This document shows positions 7,543-13,800 of a stretch of DNA of 17,894 nucleotides, piece by piece (within the stretch, counting starts at the first letter, position 1; each line of letters begins with the position of its first letter). The notes beneath the pieces were generated by a model. It was not told the DNA's origin, did no database searches, and was given only the letters and a program-made list of their open reading frames with translations. A program made the position numbers and the translations under genes. Source of the DNA: Ruminococcaceae bacterium UBA7030. Its GTDB lineage: Bacteria; Bacillota; Clostridia; Oscillospirales; Acutalibacteraceae. The stretch covers positions 1 through 17,894 of the forward strand of contig DLBD01000027.1 in the NCBI GenBank assembly GCA_002494125.1, in the 5' to 3' direction.

Positions 7543-8259
7543 ATGATTATCAACAAGCTGGTTGAAACACATTGCCATATCCTTCCCGGAATTGATGACG
7601 GCTCGCCCGATGTTGAAACAAGTGTTAAAATGATAAAAAGGCTTCAGGCACAGGGATGCGAGAAGATAATTCTCACACCGCATTACTATTCTGATTCAAT
7701 CTCATATGACGACTTTGTCACAATGAGAGATGAATCACTTGCAAGTCTTAAGGCAGCGCTTGGTTATGATGCGCCTAAGCTCATTCCTGCTGCAGAGGTT
7801 TATATAACCCCTTACCTTTTTAATTATGACAATCTTGAAAAACTCGTTATTGGCAAATCAAGATATGCACTTATTGAGCACCCGTTTTCTTGCAGCTTTG
7901 GTGAAAACACATATGACAGGCTGTTAAACCTTAATTACGATTACAACATAAAGCCGATTCTGGCACATATTGAACGCTATCCGGCACTGATGGAAAATCC
8001 GTCTCTTATTGATGATTACATTGATATGGGCTGTCTTGTTCAGGTTAATATAAGCTCTTTTGTAGACTCAAGAAAGAGTGTTAAGAAAAAGCTTTTCAAA
8101 TACCTTGAAACAGGCAGAATTCACCTTATCGGCTCCGATAGTCACAACCTTACGACAAGACCTCCGGAGTATACTCAAGGTGTTAAGGAGATTGTTGACA
8201 GATACGGACAGGAAGCACTCGATGTGCTTGAATCAAACGCAAGACTTCTTGCTGAATAA
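7543..8259 (+). CDS. PHP-family tyrosine-protein phosphatase (CpsB/CapC/YwqE)
   Basis: The 238-residue protein is a metal-dependent phosphotyrosine phosphatase of the PHP fold that removes phosphate from the BY-kinase tail. Metal ligands of the family are all present: ETHCHILPGIDDG with H10, H12 and D18, TPHYY with H47, AAEVY with E85, IEHPF with H113, AHIERY with H142, and GSDSHN with D199 and H201. The length agrees with the family (about 240-255). It begins 5 bases after the kinase stop, with GAGAGG in the end of the kinase gene serving as the RBS. It is the last gene of the operon and is followed within 6 bases by a terminator. In most capsule loci glycosyltransferase genes come next, and here they do not. 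Confidence 0.92.
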   Translation: MIINKLVETHCHILPGIDDGSPDVETSVKMIKRLQAQGCEKIILTPHYYSDSISYDDFVTMRDESLASLKAALGYDAPKLIPAAEVYITPYLFNYDNLEKLVIGKSRYALIEHPFSCSFGENTYDRLLNLNYDYNIKPILAHIERYPALMENPSLIDDYIDMGCLVQVNISSFVDSRKSVKKKLFKYLETGRIHLIGSDSHNLTTRPPEYTQGVKEIVDRYGQEALDVLESNARLLAE

Positions 8260-8264
8260 ATATT

Positions 8265-8301
8265 AACGGCATCCCGAATCAATCAGGATGCCGTTTTCTT
8301 T
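8265..8301. terminator. Intrinsic terminator between convergent genes
   Basis: AACGGCATCC (8265-8274) pairs perfectly with GGATGCCGTT (8286-8295) over 10 bases with an 11-base loop. It is followed on the plus strand by a T-rich run (ttttcttttt). It ends the BY-kinase operon and may also serve the gene converging from 8308. Confidence 0.85.
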
Positions 8302-8307
8302 TTATAA

Positions 8308-8862
8308 TTATGAACCAAGAAGCGGTTGGTCAAAAGCATATAACGCTTCATTTATCTCAAAAATATCGTAGCGCTTATTTTTAATGAAGTATTCTATAAT
8401 AATATCCGCCTTATTACTGTGTGAAATTGCATAGCCTGCTTTCATAAGAAGCTCCCTGGTTTCGTCAAGTGAAAGTTCAAGCCCGATTGCAAGCGAAAAT
8501 GCGGTCTGTTTACTTGGTCTATACAAATCATTTGAGCGGATTTTTGAAAAAAGCCTTCTGTCAACATTTGCTTTTTTATAACAATCGCTGTCCTTAATCC
8601 CCTTTTCATCAAGCTTTCTGAAAAGCATTTGGGAAAAGCTTTCGTCAATAACCTCGTCAATGATATTACTTATGCTTTCATCAATGCTTTCATAAAGTGG
8701 CCCTCGCATTAAAGATGTTTCTCTTGTACGCGGCGCCATTTTAGCAAAGGCAGGCACAGCGCTTCCGACGGTGAAATCGGCTGAAGTGAAATTGTCGTCA
8801 ATATACTTGCCGATTTCTTTCAGCAGTGCTTTACTTATTTTGTTTTTTCGAAAAAGCGACAT
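8308..8862 (-). CDS. Unassigned protein with a C-terminal HTH-like domain
   Basis: The product has 184 residues when started at the ATG at 8860-8862, which has GGAG 8 bases upstream. An open frame extends upstream only to a TTG at 8895 inside a terminator hairpin, so that start was rejected. Residues 1-73 look like a charged linker (MSLFRKNKISKALLKEIGKYIDD, then acidic). Residues 75-184 (SFSQMLFRKLDEKGIKDSDCYKKANVDRRLFSKIRSN...PSKQTAFSLAIGLELSLDETRELLMKAGY...) look like a helical helix-turn-helix-type fold. From memory this domain recurs in Firmicutes, alone or behind other domains such as macro domains. It could be DNA-binding or a protein-interaction module. It lies downstream of the methyltransferase gene but behind that gene's terminator, so it is probably transcribed separately. 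No function is claimed. Confidence 0.75.
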   Translation of the reverse strand: MSLFRKNKISKALLKEIGKYIDDNFTSADFTVGSAVPAFAKMAPRTRETSLMRGPLYESIDESISNIIDEVIDESFSQMLFRKLDEKGIKDSDCYKKANVDRRLFSKIRSNDLYRPSKQTAFSLAIGLELSLDETRELLMKAGYAISHSNKADIIIEYFIKNKRYDIFEINEALYAFDQPLLGS

Positions 8863-8875
8863 ATTACCACTCCGC

Positions 8876-8907
8876 AAAAAATAATGCAGGCACAAACGCC
8901 TGCATTA
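8876..8907 (-). terminator. Intrinsic terminator after the methyltransferase gene
   Basis: TAATGCAGGC and GCCTGCATTA (8882-8891 and 8898-8907) form a perfect 10-base stem with a 6-base loop. On the minus strand it is followed by six Ts (8876-8881). It should stop transcripts coming from the methyltransferase gene just before the next gene. Confidence 0.8.
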
Positions 8908-8916
8908 ATTATATCA
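8908..8916 (-). promoter_or_regulatory. Possible extended -10 promoter for the HTH-like gene
   Basis: On the minus strand TGATATAAT gives a perfect TATAAT with the TG of an extended -10 element, 46 bases upstream of the ATG at 8862. No good -35 is visible. Transcription would start inside the adjacent hairpin sequence, so a transcript from here would not form the complete terminator while read-through from upstream would. Confidence 0.35.
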
Positions 8917-8920
8917 TATA

Positions 8921-9511
8921 TTATTCCTTTTTTCCACTTACTATATATATTTCATCCTCGTCACTTTTTGTTATATCAGAAAAGCCGCAGGACAAAAAGA
9001 TTTTTTCCAGCTCGTCGGCGCTCATAAGTCCGTTTGAAACTGATGACGCGCTATCCTTGTGACGTCTGTCGATTTCCTTTCGTCCCCAATCGTGAGCAAC
9101 CGTCAGAGTGCCGCCCTTCCTGATGACTTTATAAAGATTTTCAAAAAGCGACTGTGGTGAACAAAAATGAGGAAACGCATTAAATATAACGCATCTGTCG
9201 TACTGAGATGAAAAAGAATAGCTTTCTGCATCACCGCAAATTATAGTTACCCTTTCGTTACCGGCATATTTCTTTTCTGCAATTTCAGCCATACCTTTTG
9301 AAATATCAATACCTGTTACTGCAGAAACATTTCTCGCAAGATAGTAATCTATCATTACGCCCGTGCCGCACGCAATATCAAGAACGCAGTCGCCGCTTTT
9401 AACGCCGGCAGTATCAAGTATTACGTTCATCTTGACATCGTTTGGCTCAAGACCTGAATCCCATTCGGAAGAAAGCTTGTCAAAAAAACGGATTATATCA
9501 CTCTTCCTCAT
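8921..9511 (-). CDS. Class I SAM-dependent methyltransferase
   Basis: This 196-residue cytoplasmic enzyme has a Rossmann-type methyltransferase fold (Methyltransf_11/25-like). Motif I VLDIACGTG lies at 43-51, the acidic residue after strand 2 in TGIDIS is D69, motif GDAE is at 93-96, NAFPHF at 111-116 and the post-motif RKGGTL at 131-136. The following segment AHDWGRKEIDRRH (139-151) is like that of a group of small Clostridia methyltransferases of unknown substrate. Its start codon overlaps the end of the ECF S component gene by 14 bases, with GGAG inside that gene, so the two are translationally coupled and probably act on related small molecules. A perfect terminator follows. The substrate is unknown. 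Confidence 0.82.
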   Translation of the reverse strand: MRKSDIIRFFDKLSSEWDSGLEPNDVKMNVILDTAGVKSGDCVLDIACGTGVMIDYYLARNVSAVTGIDISKGMAEIAEKKYAGNERVTIICGDAESYSFSSQYDRCVIFNAFPHFCSPQSLFENLYKVIRKGGTLTVAHDWGRKEIDRRHKDSASSVSNGLMSADELEKIFLSCGFSDITKSDEDEIYIVSGKKE

Positions 9512-10082
9512 CGGTTTCTCCGTAATAGTAATAGTCTATGTCGTCCATATTAGAATGTTGCTGTGTAATTACGCCCGTCTTAAGAAGCGCAATATAAACT
9601 GCAGGAATAAGTATAAGCTGAATTACAATACCCGGAAGACAGGTTACAAAATGAGTTATCGCAAGCATCTTGATTGTCTGCCCCATTGAGAAAAAGAGCG
9701 CCTGAACAATACTTGCTGCAATTCTTCCCGAAACCATTGCGGTTATAAGACTCGCATAAAGCCTTAAATATTCATTTTCTATATTTGCATATTTTATCAT
9801 GAGTGCTGAAACAATTCCGAAAATTGCAAGCTCCACAGCCATTGACGGAAGCATAGGCGGAATCGGCATACCTGTAATCAGCGATGAAATCATCGGTGTT
9901 ACAATACCGCACAAAAGTCCATACTGCCATCCGCATATTAGTCCGCAAAGAAGAACAGGAAGGTGCATGGGGCAGAAAATCTGTCCGCCGTTCGGGATTG
10001 AGTGGAATGCAATAGGGATAATGACACCAAGAGCAATACAAAGTCCCGTAATTATATTCTTTTTTATTTCTTCGTGTTTCAT
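9498..10082 (-). CDS. ECF transporter S component, substrate unknown
   Basis: The 194-residue integral membrane protein has about five or six hydrophobic segments (about 10-28, 38-56, 58-78, 80-97, 108-130 and 145-168). The stretch NGGQIFCPMHLPVLLCGLICG (31-51), followed by a GMPIPP loop and ELAIFG, is characteristic of substrate-binding S components of energy-coupling factor vitamin and metal transporters (PF12822-like). No ATPase or T component is in the window, so it would use a shared EcfAA'T module. It ends in an unusual acidic and tyrosine-rich tail (MDDIDYYYYGETDEEE, 179-194) whose coding sequence overlaps the methyltransferase start. The start is an ATG behind AGAGG. It is divergent from larE, which hints at, but does not prove, a role in cofactor supply. 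Confidence 0.78.
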   Translation of the reverse strand: MKHEEIKKNIITGLCIALGVIIPIAFHSIPNGGQIFCPMHLPVLLCGLICGWQYGLLCGIVTPMISSLITGMPIPPMLPSMAVELAIFGIVSALMIKYANIENEYLRLYASLITAMVSGRIAASIVQALFFSMGQTIKMLAITHFVTCLPGIVIQLILIPAVYIALLKTGVITQQHSNMDDIDYYYYGETDEEE

Positions 10083-10114
10083 ATATCTGCCTCTTAATGT
10101 TTAACTCTTTTAAT

Positions 10115-10143
10115 ATTATCCATATGACAGCTGTGCTTGTCAA
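10115..10143 (-). promoter_or_regulatory. Promoter of the ECF S component-methyltransferase operon
   Basis: On the minus strand a perfect -35 TTGACA (10138-10143), a 17-base spacer and a -10 GATAAT (10115-10120) stand 32 bases before the ATG. An alternative TAATAT overlaps with a 19-base spacer. The rest of the 186-base divergent gap up to larE is AT-rich. No riboswitch fold was recognised in it. Confidence 0.6.
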
Positions 10144-10268
10144 GAAGAAAATAACTAATTTTACAATTTTATAGATAAATAATAATTAATAATTCTAATA
10201 ATATGCCACTATTACAAAATCACTTTATTTAATTGCACTTTTCTGCTATTATAGATATTGGTGATAAA

Positions 10269-11021
10269 ATGAAAATTAAAGATTTCTTTGAAAAGCACAA
10301 CGAGGTTGCGGTTGCGTTTTCCGGCGGAGTTGACTCGGCAGTACTCTTACTTCTTGCAAAAAGATATGCAAACAGAGTTAAGGCATATTATGTAAAGTCA
10401 CAGTTTCAGCCTGAGTTTGAACTTAAGGACGCTGTGGAGATTGCAAAGCTTCTTGATGCCGAAATCGAAGTGATGAGTCTTGATGTGCTCAGCGACAAAA
10501 CAATATCAAATAATCCTGAAAACAGATGCTATTACTGCAAAAGAAGGATTTTTTCAACAATATGTAACAAGGCGAAGGACGACGGGTTTTCGACAGTTAT
10601 TGACGGCACAAATGCATCCGACAAGGCTGACGACAGACCGGGTATGAAGGCGCTTTCAGAGCTTGGCGTTTATTCTCCGTTAAGGATTTGCGCAATGACA
10701 AAATCAGAAATCCGCGCTATTGCGAAGGAAAGCAACCTTCCGGTAGCCGACAAGCCGTCATACGCCTGCCTGGCTACAAGAATCAAGACAAATACGCCTA
10801 TAACAGCAGAAACACTTGAAAAAACAGAAAAAAGCGAAAATATACTTTCCTCACTTGGATTTAGAAATTACAGAGTGAGATATAACAACGGCTCAGCCGT
10901 GCTTGAGCTTGGGCTGAATGATTTCGCCGTTTTTTATAAAAAGAGAAAAGAGGTATACTCTGCTCTTTCAAAGCTTTATGACGAAGTATATCTTAACCTG
11001 AAGGAGAGAGAAGATGAATAA
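10269..11021 (+). CDS. larE: LarE, sulfur transferase of NPN cofactor synthesis
   Basis: This 250-residue PP-loop (N-type ATP pyrophosphatase) enzyme adenylates and sulfurates the pyridinium dicarboxylate intermediate made by LarB to give its dithio form. The ATP loop SGGVDSA is at 18-24. Three cysteines stand out: C87 and C90 in NRCYYCKRR, and C167 in PSYACLATRI. Single-Cys LarE of Lactobacillus plantarum gives up its own cysteine sulfur. A CxxC plus a third Cys is the pattern described for [4Fe-4S]-type LarE such as that of Thermotoga maritima, so this copy is probably catalytic rather than sacrificial (inference). The open frame starts at a TTG at 10233, but the ATG at 10269 fits the family length and removes a non-conserved extension. 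The RBS GGTG is weak. It overlaps larB by 8 bases. Confidence 0.92.
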   Translation: MKIKDFFEKHNEVAVAFSGGVDSAVLLLLAKRYANRVKAYYVKSQFQPEFELKDAVEIAKLLDAEIEVMSLDVLSDKTISNNPENRCYYCKRRIFSTICNKAKDDGFSTVIDGTNASDKADDRPGMKALSELGVYSPLRICAMTKSEIRAIAKESNLPVADKPSYACLATRIKTNTPITAETLEKTEKSENILSSLGFRNYRVRYNNGSAVLELGLNDFAVFYKKRKEVYSALSKLYDEVYLNLKEREDE

Positions 11022-11760
11022 GGAAGAGCTTAAAACACTTCTTGAAAAGGTCGCAAACGGCGAGGTTTCCACTGACGAAGCGATGCTTAAAATAAAAATA
11101 CAGCCGTATGAGGATCTCGGCTTTGCAAAAATTGATACTCACCGAGGTGTAAGGCAGGGCGCGGACGAGGTAATATTCGGCGCTGGAAAGACAAAGGATC
11201 AGATTAAAAAGATTACTCAACACATTCTTTCAACAGGCACAAAAAACGTGCTTATCACAAGGCTTTCAAAGGAAAGCGCTGATTATCTCAGAGAAGATAC
11301 AAAGCTTTTTTATGACGAGCTTTCCAAGATAGGAATTGCAGGTGAATATGAAAAGCCCGACGGAGTAGGAAACATTGTCATTGCAACCGGGGGGACAAGC
11401 GATATACCCGTTGCCGAAGAGGCAGCGCTTACGGCAGAGTACTATTCTAACAAGGTTGTACGTCTTTACGACGTAGGCGTTGCGGGAATCCACAGACTTA
11501 TGGACAATGCAGATACACTTGCAAAAGCAAGAGTTGTTATTGCCGTTGCCGGAATGGAAGGCGCACTTGCAAGCGTTGTAGGAGGTATGGTTGACTGCCC
11601 TGTTATTGCCGTGCCGACAAGCGTTGGCTATGGTGCTAATTTTGAAGGGCTTTCAGCACTGCTTTCCATGCTTAATTCATGTGCAAGCGGAGTCGGAGTT
11701 GTAAATATTGACAACGGATTTGGCGCCGGATACCTTGCAGGAATGATTAATAAAATGTAG
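11014..11760 (+). CDS. larB: LarB, NaAD carboxylase/hydrolase
   Basis: This 248-residue cytoplasmic enzyme carboxylates the pyridinium ring of nicotinic acid adenine dinucleotide and cleaves the phosphoanhydride to give pyridinium-3,5-biscarboxylate mononucleotide, the first step to NPN. The N-terminal helical part (1-115) includes DTHRGVRQGADEVIFG (41-56), a LarB signature. The C-terminal part (about 119-245) is a PurE/AIR-carboxylase-like domain with ATGGTSDIPVAEEA (124-137), CPVIAVPTSVGYGANFEG (195-212) and NIDNGFGAGY (231-240). It starts inside larE with AAGGAGAG as RBS, and larC follows 8 bases after its stop. This is a compact larE-larB-larC operon. Confidence 0.93.
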   Translation: MNKEELKTLLEKVANGEVSTDEAMLKIKIQPYEDLGFAKIDTHRGVRQGADEVIFGAGKTKDQIKKITQHILSTGTKNVLITRLSKESADYLREDTKLFYDELSKIGIAGEYEKPDGVGNIVIATGGTSDIPVAEEAALTAEYYSNKVVRLYDVGVAGIHRLMDNADTLAKARVVIAVAGMEGALASVVGGMVDCPVIAVPTSVGYGANFEGLSALLSMLNSCASGVGVVNIDNGFGAGYLAGMINKM

Positions 11761-11768
11761 GTGTTATT

Positions 11769-12950
11769 ATGAATTTATATTTTGAATGTAATATGGGAGC
11801 CGCCGGCGATATGATTTCAGGCGCTCTTGTGGATTTATTTGACGATAAGAATAGTATTGTAAAAGAGCTTAACTCGTTAAACCTTCCTCATACTCAAATT
11901 AAATGCAGCGAAAAAACGCAAAGCTCAATTAGCGGCATCCACATTGATGTTATTATTGACGGAGATGAAGAACGGCCTGACGAAGAACACCATCATCACA
12001 ATTATCACGGAAGAAACCTTAGTGATATAAATAGTATTATCAACTATTTGGCGGTTGATGAAAAGGTAAAAAGCGATATCATAAACATATACAGGCTTGT
12101 TGCAAAAGCAGAAGCGAAAGCACACAACACAGAGGTTGATATGGTGCATTTTCATGAACTTGGTATGCTTGACGCAGTTGCGGATATCACAATGTGTGCA
12201 TATCTTATAAACAGACTTGAGGTGAAAAAAATTCTCTCCTCGCCTGTAAACGTCGGCGCAGGCACGGTCAAATGCGCACACGGAGTTTTACCGGTACCCG
12301 CACCTGCAACTGCAAATTTACTTGAAGGCATACCGTATTATAAAAGCGATATTAAAACCGAGCTTTGCACGCCGACAGGTGCCGCAATATTAAAATATTT
12401 TGCAAACGATTTTACCGACGTGCCCGTACTTGACAAGGTTGTCAAAACAGGCATCGGAGCCGGAACTAAAGAACTTTCGCAGGCAAATATTATACGCGCA
12501 TTTCTTTTTGAAAGTGAAAACAGCATAACAGAGCTTACCTGCAATATCGACGATATGACAGGTGAGGAGTCGGGATATGCTCTTGAAAAGATGATAAGCG
12601 AGGGAGCGCTTGACTGCTTCATAACGCCGATAATTATGAAAAAGAGCAGACCGGCATATATGCTGACAGTTCTTTGTAAAAACGAGGATGAAGAAAAATT
12701 TACGCGCCTGATTTTCAAGCACACGACAACCATCGGTATAAGAAAATACACGCCGTCAAGGTACACGCTTGAAAGGCAATTCATAAATGAATCAGGCGTT
12801 CAGATTAAACGCTCAACGGGCTTTGGAGTAAACAGAAGCAAGGCGGAATTTGAGGACATAAAGACATACGCCGAAGAAAATGATATATCGCTCTTTGAAG
12901 CAAAAGGAAAACTAAAAAACACAGATAATAAAAAACACACGGATTTATAA
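11769..12950 (+). CDS. larC: LarC, nickel insertase of NPN cofactor synthesis
   Basis: This 393-residue CTP-dependent cyclometallase inserts nickel into the dithio-pyridinium mononucleotide to complete the NPN cofactor. The N-terminus FECNMGAAGDMISGAL (5-20) is diagnostic. A His-rich stretch DEEHHHHNYHGR (71-82) and MVHFHELG (125-132) are likely nickel-handling sites. The LarC2 part begins around 252 with ELTCNIDDMTGEE (255-267) and contains KKSRPAYML. In Lactobacillus plantarum larC is split in two frames joined by programmed frameshifting. Here it is one continuous frame of normal length. The RBS is AGGTG. The last codons and the stop (12948-12950) are part of the terminator stem. No larA gene is present in the window. 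Confidence 0.93.
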   Translation: MNLYFECNMGAAGDMISGALVDLFDDKNSIVKELNSLNLPHTQIKCSEKTQSSISGIHIDVIIDGDEERPDEEHHHHNYHGRNLSDINSIINYLAVDEKVKSDIINIYRLVAKAEAKAHNTEVDMVHFHELGMLDAVADITMCAYLINRLEVKKILSSPVNVGAGTVKCAHGVLPVPAPATANLLEGIPYYKSDIKTELCTPTGAAILKYFANDFTDVPVLDKVVKTGIGAGTKELSQANIIRAFLFESENSITELTCNIDDMTGEESGYALEKMISEGALDCFITPIIMKKSRPAYMLTVLCKNEDEEKFTRLIFKHTTTIGIRKYTPSRYTLERQFINESGVQIKRSTGFGVNRSKAEFEDIKTYAEENDISLFEAKGKLKNTDNKKHTDL

Positions 12951-12967
12951 ATCCGTGTGTTTTTTTG
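12931..12967. terminator. Bidirectional terminator overlapping the larC stop
   Basis: A perfect palindrome centred between 12947 and 12948 (AACACACGGATTTA with its complement) gives a stem with A/T runs on both sides. Ts follow on the plus strand up to 12966 and a run of As precedes it. It can terminate larC and the minus-strand gene converging at 12968. The hairpin includes the larC stop codon. Confidence 0.85.
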
Positions 12968-13276
12968 TTACTTTGTGAACTTCTTTTTAAAAACACCCTT
13001 CGGGTCTTTTATAAGAAGAATAATAAGCCAAGCGATAAGACCAATCGCAATTACAGCCACACCAAGAAGCGAGTCGTTGAGAATGTCTGCAAACTCCTGG
13101 TTGAAATATTCAGCCTTGAGCTCTGCATACTCAAATACGAAGTCCATTAACCACATAAGTGACGCACCCCAATAAATAAGGGAAAGTGTTCCAAGCTTAT
13201 ATGTATCTCTTTTGTCGTTTGAGTACCAAACAATTGTTGCTATAATTGCTGCTATTGCTGTAAGAAGTAATGTCAT
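12968..13276 (-). CDS. Small membrane protein of unknown function (second of pair)
   Basis: The 102-residue protein has three predicted membrane segments: 2-18, about 28-47 and 71-91. It has a positively charged C-terminus (KDPKGVFKKKFTK). The middle segment and following loop, YWGASLMWLMDFVFEYAELKAEYF (35-58), hold acidic residues D45 and E49 in or near the membrane. That is unusual for a simple anchor and suggests ion, metal or proton contact (inference). It starts 12 bases after the stop of its partner, with AAGGAGAG, so the two form an operon and probably a complex. I recall similar pairs in Clostridia genomes without an assigned role. Its end meets the larC terminator. Confidence 0.75.
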   Translation of the reverse strand: MTLLLTAIAAIIATIVWYSNDKRDTYKLGTLSLIYWGASLMWLMDFVFEYAELKAEYFNQEFADILNDSLLGVAVIAIGLIAWLIILLIKDPKGVFKKKFTK

Positions 13277-13288
13277 AGTATACTCTCC

Positions 13289-13702
13289 TTATGCTTCACT
13301 TTTCTTAAGGCTTTGTCTGATTTTCTTAACCTTAACCTCTGCTGCAGCGCAGATTGCGCCCCAGACAGCAGTTACTGTCACTGCCATTGAAACTCCGACT
13401 GTTGACATTTCATAAAGCATTTCTGCCGTATCTTCGGGCGACGACATCGCCGACAGGAACGGCGGGAACGGCACAACCTCTCCATGCCAGAAGTGTTCAA
13501 ATGCAAGAAGAAGAACGCCACCCCAAAGAAGACCTAAAAGCCATGAAAGTCTTTTTGACCATGTGATTTTTGGCTCTTCGTGAGAAAACTTCTCACCGTC
13601 TGCAAGCTTTGGCGCCTGAATTTTCTGTTCTGATTTTTTTGCAACAAAATAAGCGGCTGTAACTACAACTGCTTCTGCTGCAGGAACAATAAAACATGCC
13701 AT
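13289..13702 (-). CDS. Membrane protein with EHFWHGE motif, unknown function (first of pair)
   Basis: The 137-residue protein has an N-terminal hydrophobic segment (3-20), a charged loop (22-50), a second segment (52-68) and a third (about 103-121), and ends in a basic tail. Directly after segment two is EHFWHGE (69-75). Its Glu/His residues, spaced ExxxxxE with HxxH, could bind a metal or haem. An acidic stretch SSPEDTAEMLYEMS (87-100) follows. It has an excellent RBS (AAAGGAGG) and its own promoter. The feoB gene lies upstream on the same strand, 98 bases away. A link to iron is therefore possible but not shown. No homology to a named family was recognised. Confidence 0.78.
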   Translation of the reverse strand: MACFIVPAAEAVVVTAAYFVAKKSEQKIQAPKLADGEKFSHEEPKITWSKRLSWLLGLLWGGVLLLAFEHFWHGEVVPFPPFLSAMSSPEDTAEMLYEMSTVGVSMAVTVTAVWGAICAAAEVKVKKIRQSLKKSEA

Positions 13703-13741
13703 AATATAATCCTCCTTTATCTTTGGCTTTAACCAATAATA

Positions 13742-13770
13742 ATTATATAGGATTATTCTTCTGCCCGCAA
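13742..13770 (-). promoter_or_regulatory. Promoter of the membrane-protein pair
   Basis: On the minus strand -35 TTGCGG (13765-13770), a 17-base spacer and a perfect -10 TATAAT (13742-13747) lie 40 bases upstream of the ATG at 13702. The pair is therefore probably transcribed independently of feoB. Confidence 0.65.
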
Positions 13771-13771
13771 G

Positions 13772-13783
13772 CCCCCATGGGGG
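13772..13783. promoter_or_regulatory. GC-rich palindrome abutting the -35 box
   Basis: CCCCCATGGGGG is a perfect 12-base palindrome, strikingly GC-rich in an AT-rich gap, one base upstream of the -35 of the membrane-pair promoter. No T-run follows it on either strand in a terminator arrangement, so an operator for an unidentified regulator is more likely than a terminator for feoB. Confidence 0.5.
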
Positions 13784-13800
13784 ATAAAAAATTTATAAAA

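Noticed and set aside
7152..7565. 137-codon plus-strand frame in the kinase repeat region
   Set aside because: It is a frame-shifted reading of the Gly-Tyr repeat, giving monotonous Thr/Ala/Asp/Val runs. The kinase frame is supported by motifs on both sides.
8863..8895. Eleven-codon N-terminal extension of the HTH-like gene from a TTG
   Set aside because: It runs through a perfect terminator hairpin, while the downstream ATG has a well-placed GGAG.
10233..10268. Twelve-codon N-terminal extension of LarE from a TTG
   Set aside because: The ATG at 10269 gives the normal LarE N-terminus with the PP-loop at residue 18, and the extension overlaps likely promoter sequence.
10083..10268. Riboswitch in the gap between the ECF S component and larE
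   Set aside because: No conserved aptamer core or terminator-antiterminator pair could be recognised, and the leaders predicted from the promoters are too short.
13772..13783. CCCCCATGGGGG as a feoB terminator
   Set aside because: The Ts lie before the hairpin in the feoB direction, not after it, and no loop is possible without opening the palindrome.
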